Of a stretch of 64,000 bases of DNA, positions 45,601-56,677 are shown one piece after another; position 1 is the stretch's first letter, and the number at the start of each line of letters is the position of its first letter. The position numbers and the translations under genes are program-made. The notes beneath the pieces were generated by a model that saw nothing but the letters and a program-made list of their open reading frames with translations, made no database searches and was not told the DNA's origin. Source of the DNA: Enoplolaimus lenunculus (Eukaryota > Nematoda > Enoplea > Enoplida > Thoracostomopsidae); the NCBI GenBank assembly GCA_030248215.1, contig JASANG010000117.1, positions 1 to 64,000 on the forward strand. The letters are read 5' to 3'.

Positions 45601-47991
45601 CTGCATATATTCGAGGTGCATGTTGACGCCATTGTACTGTTTCGGTACTTTCGGAGCAATTCTGCGTATCAGGTTCCGCCAAAAACACAGGTTCCGGTCG
45701 AAATGGTTTCACAATGCCAACAGTCTCGTGGCCACACAGAGCACATTTTTGACGCCAGCGTTGGACCTAGAAAAGTTCACAATTTAATTGGATAACTTAA
45801 AAAGTTGCCTAAAAATAATAATACCAGATCTGTAACGGCGGTTAAGAAAATGTACCATAACGGAACCGAAGGTTAAACAAAATTTGGTTGTTTAAATGAT
45901 AACGAAGTCGCAACTTCGAAATCCAAGATGTATTATCATAATTTTGTATTTGAAGTTGTTCTTGGCCTAGTTTTGGCAATTATGAATTCAAAGATGTCCT
46001 AGCAATACAAACAAAATCAATGAACAGAGCATCTTTTAAAAGGAATGAACAACTTCGCAACGTAAATTACCGTAACCCCCTGTTCAAATTCTGTTAAACG
46101 TGGAGGCCGACTTTCAGACGGAGCGTAAGACAGACTCTCGGATGCACCATGATGTTTATTATACTTTCCTTCAGAAAAAATTAAAAAGTCAGCAATTGAT
46201 ACAAAAAAAATTTAATTTAAAAAATTACCTTTTGCCTGGCTAAATCCACAGTCCACCAATTCCACGCAGATGACCACTGATTGCCGCAACATGCGTTTGT
46301 GCATCTGAATTGTCCAGAACCTTTAAAATAAAAAAATGCGTAAAACAATTAATGCACTGACGGCTACAATGGCAGATCCAGGATTTTCAGGCAAAGAAAG
46401 ATACTTGTTGTGTTTTGAAATTCGACACTTTGATAATGAATAGAGAAAATATTTCAATATTTTATGCTTGTAAACACGGAAATTAGCTTGTTTGCGTCAA
46501 GAAATTTTTTATTTCCGATGGTACGGTAAACTAAGGGCGACTAATACAGAACTGCACCTACAACCTGCTTGCTGTTTCGTTCAACAACTATGGCGTGACG
46601 TGAACTGTGTTAGAAGACTGCAAGCAATTGTTGTCGGGGGAGGGATGATGGTAGTCATCAACTGAATCATGTGGTAATGATAAGCTTCAATAATCGGAGT
46701 GACTTTTGACAAAATTGGAAAAATAGTGCAACGTACCTCCTCCTATAAATGAGGAGAGTTGAACAAAAAGGCAACACATGTTGGGTACATTCCTTTCTAT
46801 ACAGAATTTACCCAGTTGCACACTTCTGTCAAAGAGTGGTTATTCATTCATGACTATAGCAAGCCATCTCATTTTCAGGTTAAATTTGTATTAGGCAAAA
46901 CATTTTGAACAGAAGTTCTTTATTATGTATGCTGGCTACACTTCTGTCCTGGGGCGCAGCATATAACCACAAACAAAAGTTTGCGAGCGAAGCGAGCTAG
47001 AAGCCAAACGCAACGTTAGTGTTATATCATAAGAGAAATATTCGGTTGTTTTCTGTTGAAACGGCATGGACCCGGAGCACGCTTGAATACGCTAGTGTTG
47101 GATGGCAAATTGTGAAAAATAAAAGAATCAAATCCCTTTAGGCTGTTGTACACTTTGGCCTCTCGTTCAAGGTTATGGCACAGGTTTTGACTTCTAAACT
47201 TTAGGCGTACGCTTAGTTTAGTCTCTTACTAAACCTAAACCTAAGCGTAACCCTGAGCGTAAGCTAAAGCCTGAGGTAGTGACACGAACAGGTGCCACTT
47301 TGTACAACCAAAACCAAAAAATAAAACTCACTTCGTACATGAATCACTGAAAATCGTCTGGATTGTACAAGTCGTGGGTTCAAACCAACAAATGCCATTC
47401 GATCGGCCAAATACTGGTTCATATCATTATAAGGTACAGGCATTTTTACCCACTTCTAAGACGAACAATTGCTTTATATAGTCTTTCCAAATGTATTTTT
47501 CCGTACGCACCACGTTTACAGGATCAATATTACACTTTTTGCTTCCAAAAACATATTCTTATTCTTGTTACAAAATTGAAATTGATAAAAATAATTTCAG
47601 GCAAGTGTTAACAATGGTTAAACTAGCCATATTTAAGTGTTGAGATATAATAGTTAAACAGCTAATATTACTGTTAAAACAAAGTACCACACCTATCATC
47701 AGGCACTTGTTCCTATTGATTGAGTTCTATTTTTGGCATTGAATACTTGCTGCTGAAAGTTTTTTGACACGGTTTCCAAACGAACATCAGCTTACAATAA
47801 TTCAGCTGTAAGTTCAAACCGCAAAAAGTTGTACGTGTGAATAATGATTTTTATAGCTACAATTCAGCAACATTTGCGGCAGGCGCACATGTCAAACTCC
47901 ACATTGAAACTTGCTAAACATATAAATTGCAAAATTGTGTGAAATTTCAAATATTACCAACCACTGGTTGAAAAGGAATACCACGAACCAA
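42645..47991 (-). CDS. 3CxxC-type zinc-finger protein (receptor-transporting-protein/Zar1-like), 5' end unresolved
   Basis: Exons on the minus strand: 47991-47958, 46320-46229, 46163-46071, 45766-45540, 43089-42645 (stop TGA). All phases join. The conserved parts are FRCTNACCGNQWSSAW (first cysteine pair, here CxxxC or CxxxxC), VQRWRQKCALCGH (second) and PGLCEKCSVGPIRC (third). This matches the zf-3CxxC arrangement of RTP proteins and Zar1, which bind zinc and act in receptor trafficking or RNA control. Unusual features are a 31-residue insertion (exon 46163-46071, acceptor purine-rich and weak), about 200 residues between the second and third pairs, and a tail of 38 residues after the third. 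The exon 1 candidate at about 48130-48320 could not be joined. Introns contain two octamer-monomer elements and other repeats. Function inferred only from the domain. Confidence 0.75.
43443..44172 (+). mobile_element. Octamer-monomer element, copy 2
   Basis: Starts ACCAGTCGTAGTGGGACTAC, with four monomers (octamer mutated to ATACAAAT in the first). It ends after GGACGGACAGACGGACATCC at CCCCCAAGT, directly abutting copy 3. Lies in an intron of the 3CxxC gene. Confidence 0.75.
44173..44985 (+). mobile_element. Octamer-monomer element, copy 3 (five monomers, 3' truncated)
   Basis: Same start as copies 1 and 2, with five ATGCAAAT-bearing monomers (near 44236, 44391, 44548, 44721 and 44889). It stops at TTTCAAACAAAAAAAAGC, before the GGACGG run. 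Adjacent to copy 2 in the same orientation. Confidence 0.75.
46730..46845 (-). mobile_element. Half copy of the GTTGCGTTTTTGGCC TIR family
   Basis: On the minus strand it reads GTGTGCAACTGGGTAAATTC ... ATGTACCCAACATGTGTTGC ... CTCCTCATTTATAGGAGGAGG, matching one terminus of the 11775 and 50170 elements. Intronic in the 3CxxC gene. Confidence 0.6.
47195..47285. repeat. Degenerate CTTAGG/CCTAAG patch
   Basis: GGCGTACGCTTAGTTTAG and AACCTAAACCTAAGCGTAACC switch orientation within 90 bp. Intronic in the 3CxxC gene. Confidence 0.55.
47760..47855. mobile_element. Palindromic GCAGCTGC-family fragment
   Basis: CAGCTGTAAGTTCAAACCGC and TTGTACGTGTGAATAATGATTTT resemble the terminal half of the family. 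Strongly diverged. Confidence 0.4.
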
Positions 47992-48129
47992 CTGAAGATG
48001 GAAGCCATAAACATTTTGAGAATTTGGGCATACGGCCGATCCAGGATTTTGAAACAACGGCAGATCAAATTGTTTATGAAAAATTCATCTCCGTTATGAT
48101 AGTGCGATTGTGATCTTGCTTGGTTTAAT

Positions 48130-48320
48130 ATGGTTCGTATACGTTAAATAGTTGAATGGCTTGAAACTAGCATAAGAATGTGCGAAGTTGCAGCACGAAC
48201 TCCCTGAGCCAGTACCGCAGCTACCGCCATACCAATCCCTTCTAGAGGGCTCGGGTCTGTGGGCGTTCTCGGCAAAACCTATCGGCCATAAAAACTTTTG
48301 CACTTTCGGCACAATTCTTG
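48130..48320 (-). CDS. Possible upstream exon, GC-rich, unidentified
   Basis: A locally GC-rich minus-strand block is open in two frames. One contains RDWYGGSCGTGSGSSCCNF, the other EGIGMAVAAVLAQGVRAATS. It lies just upstream of the first resolved 3CxxC exon and could be its 5' exon, but I cannot join it in phase with confidence. Confidence 0.25.
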
Positions 48321-50860
48321 TTAAGGATCACGTATATTCACGCCTATTTCTTCGCTAACTTTGCTTTCGAGTTTTTTCAACATTGTATTGTGAGCTTGGC
48401 GTATAAGCCCCGTGGTTTTGAATAAGCTGCTGCGCCTTGATACCCTTTAAAAGGTGTCATTTAACATGCTCGGGGGATGCTAAGATATTCTAAACGCGGC
48501 CCTCCCTGGGACTTCCGTAAATTGATTTAGACGCAAAGTAGAAATATTGAAGATTCGGAGGCTTTTGCTTGTATTATGCAACGTGTGTAGACCATGGGTC
48601 AGATTTAGCTAAAATTTAAGGTTTGTCAAATTTACTCGAAACCAGACAAATCTACACTCGCAGGAGGCTTACAGCGAATACTTTTTTATATAATACTGAA
48701 ATGTCAAAATTTGGATGCATAATCAAATAGTAAAACGCGTTTGAGTTAACCAAACAGGTATAATATCAAATATACGGTTGTAACCGATATCCAATACTAC
48801 ACGTACCTATTTTTTTCGCTGCTACTGACAACGAAATATAAGCGATGAAAGCTTAGTATAAAGCCATTATTACTTGTCAATAGAAGCTTAAAACTCTAGA
48901 CTGATAGCGGTAGGCAACAGACAAAACTTGAAAAAATACAAAATTAAAACACATTTAAAAACAAAGATGGAACTTAGATTTCGTTGCGAAAGGGAATAAC
49001 AGTCTGTGTTATAATTTGTGGTCTTTAGGAAGCAGAAAGTTAAGTGTAAAGCGTGTAAAACAGTCTATATTAAAACACCACTCCGGGCCGCAACGCATCG
49101 TATGCCCACTCTATGGTATACCCCTATTAAAAACTAAAACACAGTTTGCAGACAGGAGTGTAACAAGGATTCATTTCTGAATGGGCATAATATCGAGTAA
49201 AGTACTTTTGGTCTTTAGAAGGCAGTTCGCTGATTATGAAGCCTGTTTAAAAGTTTCTATCTTGAGCTTACTTGCAGGCATAAAGGAGGTTGTTGTGTAT
49301 CCCTTGTACCTATATTCAAACTGTATATGTTCCAGTTAAATGTGACAGATCTGTTGGAGTTTATGGGTGTTGGTGAACCAGCACTACCAAAAAATTTGTC
49401 AAATAAAAAATTCTAAACCAGCTTCAAAGTCAGTAAGCAGCCGTTATTCGAGTGTCAAAGTATATTTTGTGTCATCGAGGTCTATTTTGAGGAACCAAAA
49501 AGCGATATGTTGTATAGTAGGACAATGGCGTGGAACTTGGTATTTATTCAGCGCTTATGTTCTCACATTTAATATTTCTCGCGTTTCAATTCAGTAGGTA
49601 CCGTGAATGTTAACCTTTGAACCAAACGAAATTTTTTTCTGGATTCGTCCGCGTCTACAAATATTACTTCTCATATAGTCTGCCCCTAATTGAAGGACCG
49701 GTAGAGGAAAACTGGTTCAGAGCAGCAATTTGGTTTCTGGAATTGACTGAAGTGGATTCCACCGTCGTTTGTAGTAGAAGTGGAAGTGAATGAAAGCTTG
49801 TGACCAAGAGTACGAACAAATCAATATGCGTTGCGTTTTGACCGTTCAATTCAATCACGATCTTTAAGAGTAAGAATTGTTTGGGATTATTGTGCACTTC
49901 GCTTCGACGGATCTCGAAAATTTCAATTTTGGCACAGCAATAGTTTGATTAGGTCTAACCTTTGCGGAAATGCGGAGGCCCTCATTTCGTTTAGTGCAGA
50001 CAACTTCATGTTTGCGGAAATTTTTATATGATAGTAATTAGCATGACTTGGAAATTCCAAAATATAATCTGACTGTAGTTTGAGAAATTGTTTTTCGAAA
50101 TCTCACCCGTCGAGGAAGTCTTTTTGAGAAAAGTCGAAATCGAGTGAACTAGTCCAGCTTTTAACATGATTAGTTGTTGCAAGAGTGCATGATACAAGAG
50201 TGTGCAACTCTTGAGGTTTTGTATGGTACAAAATGTGCCCCCCGGGCGTTGCGTTTATAGCCGACCCCCCTTATTTGAAGGGGAGTAGTTAACGCTTGAA
50301 ACACAGCATACGTATGGTTTTTAAAAGTGTAACGGGAGCAACGTTGGAATATTGGAATACTTTAGAAGGTGAAATTGAGAAAATCGGTAAACTTGACCCC
50401 CTAAATAAGAGGGGTAGGCCAAAAACGCAACTTGCGCTGGATACATTCTTTTGTACATCGAATAACCCAGCTGCATAATCTTGTAAAAAAAGTCGTTATC
50501 GACTCTTGGTTGCTGTGTGAGGGCCGTGCCAGCCATACAATATTGTGTTCAGGTGAGCGGGGTGAAACCCCCACATTAAAAACAAAACGGTTCTGCGTTG
50601 AAATAAATCTGTTCTGCTATAACTCATTTGGTAGTGTTCATACCTACCTGAACACTTCATTTTGAAACAATTAATAAAAGAGTTTTTCATGTTCTTCACA
50701 TAAGATCCCTCCTCCTGTGAAAATTCGAAAAAAATAAATTCTTTTCGTTGCAATTCTGGAATTCCTAGGTCGAGCTGAACACGGAAAAATTGTAATTTTT
50801 GAAAAATTACGTTCCCTGACTTTCCGCCTAAACCAAAGAGAAGAAAGGGTGCAAAGGCTG
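48320..50860. other. Stretch without recognised gene
   Basis: AT-rich sequence with scattered short frames. The only firm feature is the TIR element at 50170-50475. A minus-strand frame continues past the exon donor at 50865 down to about 50500 and has its own donor-like CAG|GTAGGT near 50612. It is probably read-through. Confidence 0.4.
50170..50475. mobile_element. GTTGCGTTTTTGGCC-type TIR element, copy 2
   Basis: AAGAGTGTGCAACTCTTGAGG ... GGCGTTGCGTTTATAGCC ... CTTATTTGAAGGGG on the left is mirrored on the right by CCCCCTAAATAAGAGGGG, AGGCCAAAAACGCAAC and CCCAGCTGCA. The frames inside are a consequence of the element, not a gene. Confidence 0.75.
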
Positions 50861-50864
50861 TTAC

Positions 50865-50934
50865 TTGCAAAATATTCAAAGCAATCTCAAATATCCTTTG
50901 CTCGGCGCGTCGTGCAATTTTCTCCCAACTCAGC
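50865..50934 (-). CDS. Orphan coding exon, unidentified
   Basis: ATATTTTAG|G opens and TTGCAA|GTAACA closes a 70-bp exon (phase 2 in, phase 0 out). It encodes a helical, charged peptide beginning LSWEKIARRAEQRIFEIALN. The flanking exons were not found. Upstream, 50940-51130 on the same strand is open in two frames (one containing VHLLPVSAPLTDPISFTW) and may hold the previous exon. Protein family unknown. Confidence 0.35.
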
Positions 50935-51764
50935 CTAAAATATGACTCTTAATCCGACGAGATGAGATCCACGTGAAAGAGATGGGGTCCGTTAGCGGTG
51001 CGGAGACTGGCAATAAGTGGACACCCGAAAGATACACGTTGCAAAACTTTGAAAAGACAATATAAAACAAATATATTACAAAACAATATAAAATTGTATT
51101 TAAAGTAACATTTAAAGTTAACAATACAATAAAATTGGCAACTGGAATTATAATCTGGTACTGTCCTCACAACAGGTTTTCCAGGTATTATCGGGAATCA
51201 AAAAAGAATGATGTGGCAGGAATTTAAGAGAAAAAAGAGGGATGGGGGATGATACTTATTATCGGTAGGTGATAGAAGTTGTAACCTTCGAAGCCAGTGT
51301 GGTTTAATGCTTTGTAAGTGTTTTGAATTTGATTTGCCCATACCTATGGACAGTTTAAGATTTTCCGCTGTGACAATTCGCTTGACTGAAAATCTTTTGC
51401 TAACTGGTCACTAGTTTCTCATGTTACTTTTGCCGTAGGCTTTCTTAAATCGGATTCGGTTCTGCTTGACTTCTAAGAGCACTTTGCTCAGCCCGGTCCA
51501 TGAACTTTTTTACATTTCTACAGATTCACCCGTTCTTCATAAAAATAATTTTAAAAATTTCGACCGGTTTACGAGGTTTTTGCACATTCTAGAACTATTG
51601 ACTGCTTGCTTTTTCAAACTATACGCAGCATGAACGGCTCATGCTACTCTCAAGGCCGTCCCGTCATTGTGAGAGATAGGTAAAGGCATGTAGCGGAACG
51701 ATAAACATCCCTGTAGCTATATTTCTACTCAAGTCACCGAGGCTACTTTAAATCTACCATGGCT

Positions 51765-52035
51765 TAAGCTTAGGAACAGGGTGACACTGGCTTAAACTTA
51801 GCTTAAATTAATAGACCTCGTCATAAACTTGGACGTAGTCTTGGGCTTAGGTTTGAGAGTAGACAACAGTTTAAGCTTAGGAGTAGGGTTAGACATAAAG
51901 TAAGGCCTAGGATTACTGCTTCGTCTTCCACCTAAGAACAATAGACTTACACTAACACGCAATCTTAGGAACACTTAGGCTAACCTTAGGCTCAGCCTTA
52001 GTGGCTTATGGTTCTGTTTAGGCGTAGGCTTCGGA
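51765..52035 (-). repeat. Longest degenerate CTTAGG (TTAGGC-like) array
   Basis: Many CTTAGG / TTAGGC / GCTTAGGA units spaced 6-20 bp apart (GCTTAAGCTTAGGAACAGGG, CTTAGGCTCAGCCTTAG, TTAGGCGTAGGC). On this strand it reads as the telomere G-strand. Decay is heavy. Confidence 0.75.
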
Positions 52036-52084
52036 TTAAATTTAGGTTTAGTTCTTTCTAATACACTGGTTACGTCTCTGTTGT

Positions 52085-52215
52085 AGTCTCGGAGACAATC
52101 TTGGTCTGTTCTCCCTTATCGACTACGTCCTTATTGTCAGTCTGTTTATGAGACAATCTTGGCCCCTTTTCCTCCGCTGGCTGCGGCTCTATTTTTAGCC
52201 TGTTTCAGAAACAAT
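52085..52215 (+). repeat. Imperfect tandem repeat with GAGACAATCTTGG
   Basis: GGAGACAATCTTGGTCTG, TGAGACAATCTTGGCCCC and CAGAAACAATCTTATTC occur about 60-65 bp apart, each preceded by a CTGTTT motif. Confidence 0.6.
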
Positions 52216-52644
52216 CTTATTCGAAACCCCCCAAAACAAGTGCTTGTTATACCCAGAGCACACAAAAAATCAGCAAATATACCAGGTTTTAAGCAAACAT
52301 CTGTGCGTTTTGCACGAATAAAAGCACCTAAACATAACAACTAACATTTTGAATTGAACATTTAATGTTGTTTAGCCAATTCTAAAGCTGGAAATTCTTG
52401 GGAATAAAAAAATGACTCAGATTATTTTTATGAAAGTTGACGGATGCATAGTTCGAAAAAAATTCGTGAAGTACATCGTACTACAAAATTTTAGTTTAAT
52501 GAATAGTTATTTTGTCCGTGTTTTTGTGAGATTCGCGCATGATTTCAACACTGTTTGGCCCACTTTACCATGTTGAGTTGGCTACGTGTCGCGATGCTAA
52601 ATTTTTCGCTATGCGACAGACACCGTGCGTATTAAGAACGAGCC

Positions 52645-52803
52645 GTAGCCAGTTCACCTTGCTAGTGGGGACTAAAAAATTTTCTGGCGGGGCATACAAG
52701 AATTCGTTGACTTTTACAAGCAAGTTTAAAACTTTTCTAGGAGGGCAAAAATTGTTCCAGAACGCCTGAATCCTCCTCGCCCACCCCCCTTTGCAACGGG
52801 CCC
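52645..52803. mobile_element. CCGTAGCCA-family element, copy 4
   Basis: GAGCCGTAGCCAGTTCACC at the left, CAACGGGCCCG at the right, interior GGCGGGGCATACAAG and CTTTTCTAGGAGGGC. Terminal repeats partly decayed. Confidence 0.6.
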
Positions 52804-53864
52804 GATTTAGGAATACTTCATTAGCAATTATATAACACAACATAATTAAGTTCAACCAGTGCTATGTTCAGTTTTTACTGACGAATCCACTGACGTATAC
52901 AAGGAAATATATGGGATATATGCAGCCGTTTATTTTTAAAATTCAAAAAATGTACTTTTATAGTCATTACAATTATTCGTAGATGTCTAAAAAAATTTCG
53001 CTCGCTACGTTCATTCGCGCAAAACTTTTACAAATGCTAGACGTGTCCCGAAATCAAACTTTAGATACGCTCATACCTGTACCTATCTGACGCAATGGAC
53101 ATGAAGCGTAAAATTCAATGAAATTTAAAAAAAAACGACAGCATACAAAGCTAAAGCTTATACAATGGATTGACTAAAATATGTTCACAGAATTTCTGCA
53201 GACATGAGAAATGGACGCTGTCAATGACGTTAGGATATAGCCTGCCGGACCTTGCAAGCGGGGCCGTTGCGGTCATCAAACCTAAGCCCACGTTTTGCAT
53301 ATTTCAGCTACTCATGACCTCAGCAGATCATTCCACGCTAAATTTTAATTTTTGAAAAATTCAATTTTTAAGCTCTCAACGTCCCCCTTAGGACGTAAAA
53401 AATTTTCATTTTTGGGCAAATGCGGACTGGGAGGATAATGAAAAGACCCAAAAATAGGACATGACCACCCGTTGGTTCTTCAAACGATACATAGCATTAA
53501 TGTATATTTTTCACGCGTTATTATTAGCAGAGAGCGTGACGTGTAACTTGAGCCACGGTGCCGAACGTTTGCTTTTTCGGCCAATGTATAGAACAAGCAC
53601 AAATATTAGGTGCAATTTTCACGTGTCGGCTCCCTTTGCAGAATTTTCTCAATTCAATTGCGTTATTGCAAATCAATTATACATATAATAAGGCTGTTAA
53701 ACAAAACACTTGTTAACAGTCTGTAGATAGGTTGGTTGATAAATAATGTTATAATTGTTATTAAAACGTTTATTTTTCCGCTGGGCCGCTGGCATACCCG
53801 TAAACCGTTTCTTATACGGTTCGGGTTTACGAGCGCGTCCGAACGGACATATCTTGTCTAACCG

Positions 53865-54045
53865 AGTACTGTAGTGACCCGAGTAAGAACTGGACTGATA
53901 TTTGTTCGGCCTTTTCAGAGGGTTCCCCTCATTGTGATTTCGTTTTGTACTGTTATCTATTTTGAACTCGCTCTCCACCGCCGTTCGTTACTGATGAATT
54001 TAACGTTTATTTGTCTTGTATCAAAACCTTGAGCGATAATGCAAG
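53865..54045 (+). repeat. Short repeat with GTGACCCGAGTAAG motif, copy B
   Basis: TACTGTAGTGACCCGAGTAAG ... GGACTGATATTTGTTCGGCC ... CGTTCGTTACTGATG ... GTTTATTTGTCTTGT matches the 29690-29940 repeat in the opposite orientation. Confidence 0.6.
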
Positions 54046-54169
54046 ATTAGCGTTTACGGACACTATCCGCTAACGGACTCTAGGGATACGAACTCCTATT
54101 GATAGGGACTCAAAATGGCAACCCCTTTTAGTAACCTCCAGCTTATTCGAGTCACCACAGTAGATTTAC

Positions 54170-54320
54170 CATGCGTAATATTATTGCAACGTAGGTTGTT
54201 TAGCTTTGGCACACTGATGCACATCCGTGGAAATTGTCCGTATTCAAGTCGACTTAATCCTGCAAGAATACTGAAGCGTTCACGAGCAAAAGTTTTGTCC
54301 GAAGCTTTAACATTTTGCAT
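54170..54320 (-). CDS. Possible 5' exon, unidentified
   Basis: From ATG 54320 an open frame (MQNVKASDKTFARERFSILA...) reaches a donor CATG|GTAAAT at 54170. Composition is protein-like (balanced Arg/Lys/Glu, PRMCISVPKLNNLRC). The sequence beyond the donor is a dispersed repeat, consistent with intron. No following exon was identified, and the complementary strand is also open, so support is limited. Confidence 0.25.
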
Positions 54321-54973
54321 GCATTAATATTTAATTGTAGTGTATAGTGATTTTTTTTATTTTGATGAAAGAAAACAAAAATACTCTATTTGCTTAAAAA
54401 TTACTACACTGCTAGTAATAAAATTGGCACTGAAATTTGTTTTCATACGTTAATTTTCACGAGTAAGCAGGCGGTGATCAGCAGGACAATTTTAAATGCT
54501 TACGTAAAATCACAAAATGGTACCCATCTGCAAGTAGTTTTAAATCTTTTAGGGCAAAATGAAATATAAACTGTTTTGTAGACTCTAGTAAATATTTCTC
54601 AAATTTGTGAATTGTTGTCATTTACTGTTTACAAGATATGATCTATTTGATTTGAGTTATATATTCTTGAGATGTAACTGAACATCAAAAACTACCAGTG
54701 CCAATGAACGATAGTTCAACGTACGGCTCAGGTTGGAAACGGGGACGAAGTCCAATATTTATGTGATAAACTTGACTAAAAAGTAAAACTTAAATAATAA
54801 AACGTTAATTTTAATTTTAATGTTAAGACTAAGCTCGGTTCGACACCAAAATTTATAATAATATTAATGACTAAGTATTTGTTATTGAATGCAACAATAT
54901 TTATCATTAAGGAAATAGTGTAAATATTAAGGTTGTTCTTTAAGCGAAAAATTTTCAGTTTACTATCTATAAC

Positions 54974-55245
54974 CCCTTCTCACATTGAGTTGCCTGTAGG
55001 CAACTAAGCGCAGTGTATATACGTTAAATAGTATATATTAGTATATATCGCACCGTGTTTAACAATAGCAACACGTATACATAGTACTAAATCACCACAA
55101 GACGTGAGAGCCCCCTCGGGCTCGAGCGTCAAGCTCCTATAGCTCAGTGGTGATGGTATACGCCTCCCACTCCAGTCACCGGAGTTCGAATCCTAGCATA
55201 AAAGTAGGTGTCAGGGGAAATAGAAAATATTCACGTGAGAAAGGG
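54974..55245 (+). mobile_element. tRNA-derived SINE with 34-bp flanking direct repeats
   Basis: A consensus pol III A box (TAGCTCAGTGG, 55140-55150) and B box (GAGTTCGAATCC, 55182-55193) are spaced as in a tRNA. The cloverleaf itself does not fold convincingly, so this is a SINE and not a tRNA gene. The unit is bracketed by identical 34-bp copies (54940-54973 and 55246-55279, TTAAGCGAAAAATTTTCAG...), read as a target-site duplication. A diverged relative is at 34300-34530. Confidence 0.8.
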
Positions 55246-55279
55246 TTAAGCGAAAAATTTTCAGTTTACTATCTATAAC

Positions 55280-56677
55280 ATTAAACACAATTTTTTCGTG
55301 GCAAGATATTAAGAAAAAGGTTTCCTTAAAGCCGCTATGTTTAACCATTGGAAGGCTGTCTATCTACAAACGTCCCATGCGCTCGCCTTTGCTACAAATG
55401 TAAGTTAAACCATTGCTTTTAATTTATCACCCACATTTAGAGAGCGCCTCCTTATACTAAATAGAAAGGTTCTTTCGTACTTAAAATTGCGCTCAACTTG
55501 TTTGATTCATATCGCAATGAAATATTCTCATAACTTCAATTCTAAGAGCGTTTGGAATGCAATACACAGACCCGGTTTTTACGAAATTTGTTTGCAGAAA
55601 TTGTTTTGTTTGCTTAGAACTTATATACTCTATCACAGCAAACAAACATCGTACAGGAACTATTAAAAGCGCAGTATATACGATCATTGTATTTCATAAG
55701 CGCCACGGGTTCAGTGAAAATTTTATTTCGGGACGCGATAACCAATAATTTGAAATTTCTTCAAAACGAACCTTATAATGCTAAAATTGTTTTGAGCTAA
55801 GCGCCACGTTTTCTTGTCTTTTCAGACGTTTTAAAAAAGGGTTCCGGTCACCCTTATATTTCTGTAGCTACAGGTAAGCATATATTTTATGAGGTACTAG
55901 AATAGTTTTTATGCGATTATTATGCACTTAAATTGCTAAGTTTCTTATATTTGATTTATGAAAAGCTTAAATTTAGCTGCTTTAGATGCCGCTGGAAACG
56001 TTTGATTATAATTGGCGAATTTTCTCAGCTTAACTTCGAAACGTCGCCTAGAGGCTCAACATGATCAGGGGTAGTTATGAGAAGCGCAAATGTGACGAAA
56101 TTTTTATAAAATTCCATCACTTTAGGCAGACGCCAACTGGCCGATACTTAACTTTAGATGATCCAACATTCGTGCGTCAATCGCAGTGAGGCCGGCGAGG
56201 GCCATGAACGGGGTAGGTGCGTTTTTAACTCGGCACTGCAACTGCATAAAAGCGAGTACGGGTCTGCCAAATTATTTCGCTTTATCTGAAAATACTTTGA
56301 ATGATTAGACAGAAAAATTAGCAGAAACAAGGCATAAGTTATTTTTGTAGACTTATTAGTATTTAATCAAGAGTACATGACTGATAAAACTACTTATGCA
56401 AATTACTGTTTTTGGAGGTTCCAAATGTAGCAGGGCACATTGTGTTTTGGCACCGCCCCACACTCCAGATTCTTAAAGGAGTTTGATCCCTGTCATACAT
56501 ATAGCGCACTCCAACCTTTTTGGAATAGGTTGTAAAAATTGTGAGTCAAATCTTACTCCCGTAAAGTCGAGTTTGACTTAGCTGTGGTAGTGCGGATAAT
56601 TTCACCTGTGGGGCCTGTGAAATGAAAGCTATGTTTCAAAGGTATGAGTTTAGCTACAAAGCGATATATAATCTTAC
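55280..56677. other. Stretch without supported gene
   Basis: AT-rich sequence. A plus-strand frame at 55557-55748 (MQYTDPVFTKFVCRNCFVC...) and a minus-strand frame at about 56115-56215 (MALAGLTAIDARMLDHLKLS) look mildly protein-like but have no supporting splice sites or family. Confidence 0.35.

Larger units (their letters stand above)
51000..54160. other. Repeat-rich stretch without recognised gene
   Basis: It contains the longest TTAGGC-like array (51765-52035), an imperfect roughly 65-bp direct repeat (52085-52215), a CCGTAGCCA-family element (52645-52803) and a GTGACCCG repeat (53865-54045). Confidence 0.45.

Noticed and set aside
47958-48110. Hydrophobic minus-strand frame (ILKMFMASIFSWFVVFLFNQW)
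   Set aside because: The alternative frame VRGIPFQPVV joins the 3CxxC exon in phase after a good acceptor; the hydrophobic frame does not.
50296-50536. Open frames on both strands around 50.4 kb
   Set aside because: They lie wholly inside an inverted-repeat element whose ends are mirrored at 11775-12075.
55115-55215. tRNA gene
   Set aside because: A and B boxes are good, but the acceptor, anticodon and T stems do not pair and the unit has SINE-like flanking duplications.
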